Of a stretch of 38,337 nucleotides of DNA, positions 34,511 to 38,337 are shown piece after piece; the stretch's first letter is position 1, and each line of letters begins with the position of its first letter. The stretch is from Candidatus Ruminococcus avistercoris (GTDB lineage: Bacteria > Bacillota > Clostridia > Lachnospirales > Lachnospiraceae). Below the pieces are notes generated by a model, which searched no databases, had not been told where the DNA came from, and was given only the letters and a program-made list of their open reading frames with translations. Location: the NCBI GenBank assembly GCA_019120315.1, contig DWVJ01000020.1:1-38337 (forward strand), given 5' to 3'. Made by a program: the position numbers and the translations under genes.

Positions 34511-35281
34511 ATGGCACATGTAATTGCAATGGCAGGGAAGGGCGGTGTTGGAAAGACGACGCTGACCGGAATCCTGATTCAGGAAATGTGCAGGGCAAAA
34601 AAGGGACCGATTCTTGCTGTGGATGCAGATGCCAACTCTAATCTGAACGAAGTTCTCGGCGTGGAAGTGGATTATACGCTGGGAGATATCCGTGAGGAAA
34701 TCGCTCAGGCTGAGATGCAGGTAAAAAGTCCGATTCCGGCCAGTATGAGCAAGGCGGATTATGCGGAAATCAAATTTACCTCTGCTTTGGTGGAGGAAGA
34801 CGATTTTGATCTGCTTGTCATGGGCCGAACCCAGGGCAAAGGCTGCTACTGTTATGTAAACGGTCTTTTGCAGGCACAGCTTGCCAAACTTCAGAACAAT
34901 TATCCCTATATCGTTGTAGACAACGAAGCGGGAATGGAACATATCAGCAGGGGTATCCTGCCGGGAATGCAGACAGCCATACTGGTGAGCGACTGTTCCC
35001 GCCGGGGCGTACAGGCTGCAGGAAGAATCGCCCAGCTGATCCATGAATGCGGTATGAAACCCGGGATGATTGGTTTGATTGTAAACAGGGCGCCAAACGG
35101 TGAACTGAATGAAGGCACTGCCCAGGAAATTGAAAAGCAGGGTCTGAATCTGCTGGGAGTAATCCCACAGGATGATACGGTTTATGAGTATGACTGCGAT
35201 GGAAAACCGACCGTGCAGCTTCCGGAGGATTCTCCGGTGAAGATCGCGATGCGGGAAATCATTAAAAAGTTGAATTTCTAA
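34511..35281 (+). CDS. cooC: CODH nickel-insertion ATPase CooC (first copy)
   Basis: A 256-residue MinD-type ATPase that helps load nickel into the active-site cluster of carbon monoxide dehydrogenase. The deviant Walker A GKGGVGKTT is at 9-17, and the metal-binding CxC pair is C112/C114 (GCYCYV), the same residue numbers as in Carboxydothermus CooC1. VVDNEAGMEH follows as switch region. AGGAGG at 34497-34502 supports the start. It is encoded between cooT and the CODH catalytic subunit; a second CooC at 37341 is clearly different in sequence. Confidence 0.93.
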   Translation: MAHVIAMAGKGGVGKTTLTGILIQEMCRAKKGPILAVDADANSNLNEVLGVEVDYTLGDIREEIAQAEMQVKSPIPASMSKADYAEIKFTSALVEEDDFDLLVMGRTQGKGCYCYVNGLLQAQLAKLQNNYPYIVVDNEAGMEHISRGILPGMQTAILVSDCSRRGVQAAGRIAQLIHECGMKPGMIGLIVNRAPNGELNEGTAQEIEKQGLNLLGVIPQDDTVYEYDCDGKPTVQLPEDSPVKIAMREIIKKLNF

Positions 35282-35299
35282 AGCCGGATAACTCACAGA

Positions 35300-35389
35300 T
35301 TTTTCTCCTCTTTTTTTGAAAAAAGAGGAAAAAATAAATCTTTCAGAACCCATGGGGGAGGATGGGATGTCGTTCTCCTGGGTGAAAGA
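35300..35389 (+). other. Folded leader before the CODH gene: two hairpins
   Basis: The first hairpin is TCCTCTTTTTT (35306-35316) against AAAAAAGAGGA (35319-35329). The second is a long bulged stem: CTTTCA at 35340-35345 with TGAAAG at 35383-35388, then CCCA with TGGG, then GGAG with CTCC. Neither is followed by a T-run, so they are not typical terminators. Likely roles are mRNA protection, processing, or translation control of cooS, whose site AAGGAGG follows at 35401-35407. Confidence 0.55.
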
Positions 35390-35413
35390 ATAAAAACTAT
35401 AAGGAGGCTTATA

Positions 35414-37306
35414 ATGAGTGAATTCAAATTAACAACTGTAGAAGAATTCGAGGCAGCGACAGACCGGCTCCTCGAGACAGGTGCAAAAGTAGGTGCTGAC
35501 GCTTGGCAGCTTCGTGTGAAGAACCAGACTCCTCACTGTAAATTCGGTGAGCAGGGTATCTGCTGTCGTATCTGTTCTATGGGCCCATGCCGCATTACTC
35601 CAAAAGCTCCCCGCGGAATCTGTGGATGTGATGCTCATGGTATTGTAGGAAGAAACTACCTGAAATTTACAGCAGGCGGCGCTGCAACCCATTCCGACCA
35701 TGGTCGTGAAATCTGTCATACTCTGTATGAAGCAGCAGCAGACGGTAACTATAAAGTAAAAGATCCCGACAAGCTGATCCGCATTGCAAAAGAATGGGGA
35801 ATCGAGACAGAAGGAAAAGATATCTACGATCTGGCTCATGAAGTTGCAGAAACAGGTCTGATGGAATATGGTAAACCTTTTGGAACACAGCGTTTCTTAA
35901 AGAGAGCTCCTCAGTCTACTCAGGATATCTGGGAAAGAGAAGAGATCGCTCCAAGAGCAATTGACCGCGAGGTATCATGTTCCTTACATATGTCCCATAT
36001 GGGATGTTCCTCAAAACCGGAAGCGCTGGTTCGTCAGTCCCTGCGTGCAGGACTTTCCGACGGATGGGGCGGTTCCATGATGGGAACAGAATTCTCTGAC
36101 GTTCTGTTTGGTACTCCGAAGCCGATTGACACGGAAGCAAACCTTGGCGTTATGGTGGAAGAGAATGTAAATATCGTTGTGCATGGTCATGATCCGTCAC
36201 TGTCCGAGATGATCTGCGAATATGCAGACGATCCGGAGATGATCGCATATGCAAAAGAAATGGGCGCTAAAGGCATCACCGTATCCGGTGTATGCTGTAC
36301 ATCCAACGAAGTTGCAATGCGTCGCGGTATCCCGATGGCAGGTAACTTCCTGCAGCAGGAAAATGTGGTTCTGACCGGTGCATGTGAGGCAATCGTCGTT
36401 GACGTACAGTGTATCTTCCCGGCGCTTGGCCCGCTTTCCAAATGTTTCCATACGAAGTTTATCACCACTTCTCCCATCGCTCAGATGCCAGATTCTGAAT
36501 TCATCAGATTCAACGCAAAAACAGCAGGCGAGAATGCAAAAGCCATCGTAAAAATGGCGATCGAAAACTTCAAGAACAGAAAACCGGAACTGGTACACAT
36601 TCCGGATATTAAACAGAAAGCAACCGTTGGTTACTCTGTAGAAGCAATTGTAAAAGTTCTGGACGGCGTTACCAATACACAGGTTGACGAGACCGGAACT
36701 ACAAAACCGCTGATCGAATGTATTACATCCGGCGTTATCCGTGGCGCAGTTGCTATGGTAGGATGTAACAACCCGAAGGTAAGACCGGATACCGCTCACA
36801 TCGAGCTGATGAAAAAATGTATCGCCAACGATATCATTATCATTGCTTCCGGATGCTCTGCACAGGCAGCAGCCAAAGCGGGTCTGATGGACAAACGTGC
36901 CAAAGATCTCTGCGGCGCAGGTCTGAAGAGAGTCTGCGAACTGGCTGACATTCCTCCGGTACTTCATATGGGATCCTGCGTAGATATCAGCCGTATGATG
37001 AATCTGGCTGCAGAACTGGCAAAAGATTCCGGATTGAAGATCTCTCAGCTTCCTGTAGTAGGATGTGCTCCGGAATGGATGTCTGAAAAAGCAGTATCCA
37101 TCGGTAACTATGTAGTTGCCACCGGTATTGATACCTTCCTCGGCGTTGATCCCTATGTAGCCGGCTCCGATCAGATGGCTCAGCTTTTGACAAGCGGAAT
37201 CAGAGACTGGGTAGAAGCTGCATATACAGTGGAAACAGATATCGAAAAACTGGTTGATCTGATGATCGAAAGAATCGAAGAGAAACGTGCGGCACTTGGT
37301 ATCTAA
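35414..37306 (+). CDS. cooS: Anaerobic carbon monoxide dehydrogenase, catalytic subunit
   Basis: A 630-residue nickel-iron enzyme that interconverts CO2 and CO; in acetogens it feeds CO to acetyl-CoA synthase (then called acsA). The N-terminal cysteines C42, C50, C51, C54, C59 and C70 bind clusters D and B (motif CRICSMGPCRI). Active-site cluster C ligands are present in VHGHDP (257-259), GVCCTSNE, DVQCIFP, GCNNP, SGCSAQ and GSCVD. Length is typical. Its codon use leans to GGT, GCT and CGT compared with the GGC/GCG-rich neighbours, as in highly expressed genes. It sits between two cooC genes and before acsB. Confidence 0.97.
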   Translation: MSEFKLTTVEEFEAATDRLLETGAKVGADAWQLRVKNQTPHCKFGEQGICCRICSMGPCRITPKAPRGICGCDAHGIVGRNYLKFTAGGAATHSDHGREICHTLYEAAADGNYKVKDPDKLIRIAKEWGIETEGKDIYDLAHEVAETGLMEYGKPFGTQRFLKRAPQSTQDIWEREEIAPRAIDREVSCSLHMSHMGCSSKPEALVRQSLRAGLSDGWGGSMMGTEFSDVLFGTPKPIDTEANLGVMVEENVNIVVHGHDPSLSEMICEYADDPEMIAYAKEMGAKGITVSGVCCTSNEVAMRRGIPMAGNFLQQENVVLTGACEAIVVDVQCIFPALGPLSKCFHTKFITTSPIAQMPDSEFIRFNAKTAGENAKAIVKMAIENFKNRKPELVHIPDIKQKATVGYSVEAIVKVLDGVTNTQVDETGTTKPLIECITSGVIRGAVAMVGCNNPKVRPDTAHIELMKKCIANDIIIIASGCSAQAAAKAGLMDKRAKDLCGAGLKRVCELADIPPVLHMGSCVDISRMMNLAAELAKDSGLKISQLPVVGCAPEWMSEKAVSIGNYVVATGIDTFLGVDPYVAGSDQMAQLLTSGIRDWVEAAYTVETDIEKLVDLMIERIEEKRAALGI

Positions 37307-37340
37307 TTTATAATTGAAACAAAAAGGTGGATGAAAGAGC

Positions 37341-38111
37341 ATGAAAATTGCAGTAACAGGAAAAGGCGGCGTTGGCAAGACAACAATCTCTGCAACACTC
37401 GCCAGATTATACGCAGATGAGGGAAGACATGTTCTGGCTGCAGATGTGGATCCGGATGCAAACCTGGGGCTGGCCCTGGGCTTTTCGGAGGAGGAACTGG
37501 CCGGCATTACTCCCATCAGCAGAATGCGTAAACTGGTAGAGGAAAGGACGGGGGCGACTCCGGACAATCAGTTTTATAAACTGAATCCCAAAGTGGATGA
37601 CATTCCGGATAAGTACGGAAAGCTGCATAACGGTGTGCGGCTGCTGGTTCTGGGCACCGTGGAAACGGGAGGCGGCGGATGCGTCTGCCCGGAGCATGTG
37701 ATGCTGAAACGGATCATCAGCAACCTTGTGTTAAGACGGGATGATGTGGTGATCCTTGATATGGAGGCAGGACTGGAGCATCTTGGAAGAGGAACGACGG
37801 AAGGCATGGATTGTTTTATCGTCGTGATCGAACCGGGAGCAAGGAGCGTGCAGACCTACCGTAACGTCAAACGTCTGGCAGAGGATCTTGGAGTTTCCCA
37901 GGTGCGTGTGGTAGCCAATAAGGTCCGTGATGAGGAAGATGAACAGTTCATCAAAGAGCGGATTCCGGCCGAAGACCTGCTGGGTTTTGTCCACTATAAT
38001 TCAGAAGTAATAGATGCTGATCGCAAGGGATGTTCCCCATACGATTTCAGTCAGTCTGCAACAGACGAAATCAGAAAAATAAAAGAGACAATTGATACGA
38101 CGATTGCCTAA
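37341..38111 (+). CDS. cooC: CooC/AcsF-type nickel-insertion ATPase (second copy)
   Basis: A 256-residue MinD-type ATPase with Walker A GKGGVGKTT at 7-15, DVDPDANLGLALG, and a CxC pair at C114/C116 (GGGCVCPEH). It differs strongly from the first CooC: the CxC lies after TVETGGGG, and the ERTG..P region is of the type encoded beside acetyl-CoA synthase (AcsF/CooC2 in Moorella and Carboxydothermus). It may therefore mature acetyl-CoA synthase rather than, or as well as, CODH. It is 14 bases before acsB. Confidence 0.9.
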   Translation: MKIAVTGKGGVGKTTISATLARLYADEGRHVLAADVDPDANLGLALGFSEEELAGITPISRMRKLVEERTGATPDNQFYKLNPKVDDIPDKYGKLHNGVRLLVLGTVETGGGGCVCPEHVMLKRIISNLVLRRDDVVILDMEAGLEHLGRGTTEGMDCFIVVIEPGARSVQTYRNVKRLAEDLGVSQVRVVANKVRDEEDEQFIKERIPAEDLLGFVHYNSEVIDADRKGCSPYDFSQSATDEIRKIKETIDTTIA

Positions 38112-38125
38112 AGGAGGAAAAAACA

Positions 38126-38337
38126 GTGACATTATTTGAACGGGTATTTAGTGGAAATGATGCTGTATACGGCCTGACAGAGGGAGCCATCGACGGCGCC
38201 ATCGCCCAGTACGGCGAGGACAAAGCAGTCAGCTTCCCGAATACAGCATACAGCCTTCCCTGCTACTACGCAGTGACAGGAACCAAAGTAACCAACTTAA
38301 AAGAATTAAAAGAAGCGCTGGGCGTGGTGAAAACCCT
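38126..38337 (+). CDS. acsB: Acetyl-CoA synthase / CO-methylating subunit, N-terminal fragment
   Basis: Only the first 70 codons are in the window. The enzyme joins CO, a methyl group from the corrinoid protein and CoA into acetyl-CoA at the nickel A-cluster; those cysteines lie beyond the edge. The pattern YGEDKAVSFPNTAYSLPCYYAV (residues 29-50, split here) matches the N-terminal YGxDxxVxxPxTAYxLP region of AcsB. The start is GTG with AAGGAGG at 38110-38116. The right edge cuts the gene. Confidence 0.9.
   Translation, partial: MTLFERVFSGNDAVYGLTEGAIDGAIAQYGEDKAVSFPNTAYSLPCYYAVTGTKVTNLKELKEALGVVKT

Noticed and set aside
36197-37567. 456-codon minus-strand frame across cooS and cooC
   Set aside because: Antisense shadow of two well-identified genes; no ribosome site and no recognisable domain.

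Overview
The window looks like a stretch of chromosome from an acetogenic gut Clostridia, most likely family Lachnospiraceae (Blautia-like). The basis is the housekeeping order (yceD-rpmF-plsX-acpP-rnc-smc-ftsY, then ylxM-ffh-rpsP-khpA-rimM-trmD, then rplS-lepB-rbgA-rnhB-yraN), the Firmicute-type promoters and ribosome binding sites, and the start of a carbon monoxide dehydrogenase/acetyl-CoA synthase (CODH/ACS, Wood-Ljungdahl) operon at the right end. The genus is an inference from context, not a database match.

Layout. 1-328: AT-rich, no convincing gene, ending in a near-perfect promoter. 329-1688: YceD, ribosomal protein L32 and a DUF2284 metal-binding protein. 1768-2715: a surface lipoprotein with choline-binding-type repeats. 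2887-9448: lipid, RNA and chromosome genes (plsX, acpP, rnc, smc, ftsY). 9492-12162: threonine dehydratase and a MATE transporter. 12191-14932: larB-larC-larE, the complete synthesis route for the nickel pincer nucleotide, with no larA here. 14990-18536: ylxM-ffh-rpsP-khpA-rimM-trmD. 18590-22998: trehalose regulator, PTS permease and phosphotrehalase. 23143-27033: rplS, signal peptidase, RbgA, RNase HII, YraN and PgeF. 27086-28258 (minus strand): a long ribose-phosphate pyrophosphokinase. 28430-32784: a PDZ/radical-SAM DUF512 protein overlapping der, then plsY and gpsA. 32858-33679 (minus strand): an aldo/keto reductase. 33955 to the end: a His/Cys-rich small protein, CooT, CooC, the CODH catalytic subunit, a second CooC, and the first 70 codons of the acetyl-CoA synthase gene acsB.

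How the genes work together. PlsX, PlsY, GpsA and AcpP cover the acyl-phosphate entry to phospholipid synthesis. Ffh and FtsY are the two protein arms of co-translational targeting, with LepB downstream. RimM, TrmD, RbgA, Der, L32, L19, S16 and KhpA serve ribosome and RNA metabolism. The right-end operon reads as a nickel-enzyme assembly line: two MinD/CooC-type ATPases with CxC motifs, CooT, and a His/Cys-rich protein that occupies the place of the nickel chaperone CooJ in the known cooCTJ set. With larBCE about 20 kb away, the window carries two separate nickel-cofactor systems.

The most interesting items are the uncharacterised His/Cys-rich protein opening the CODH operon, the palindrome over that operon's -35 box, the folded leader before the CODH gene, the orphan larBCE set, and the 62-base out-of-frame overlap of the DUF512 gene with der. 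No tRNA, rRNA, CRISPR array, insertion sequence or prophage was seen.
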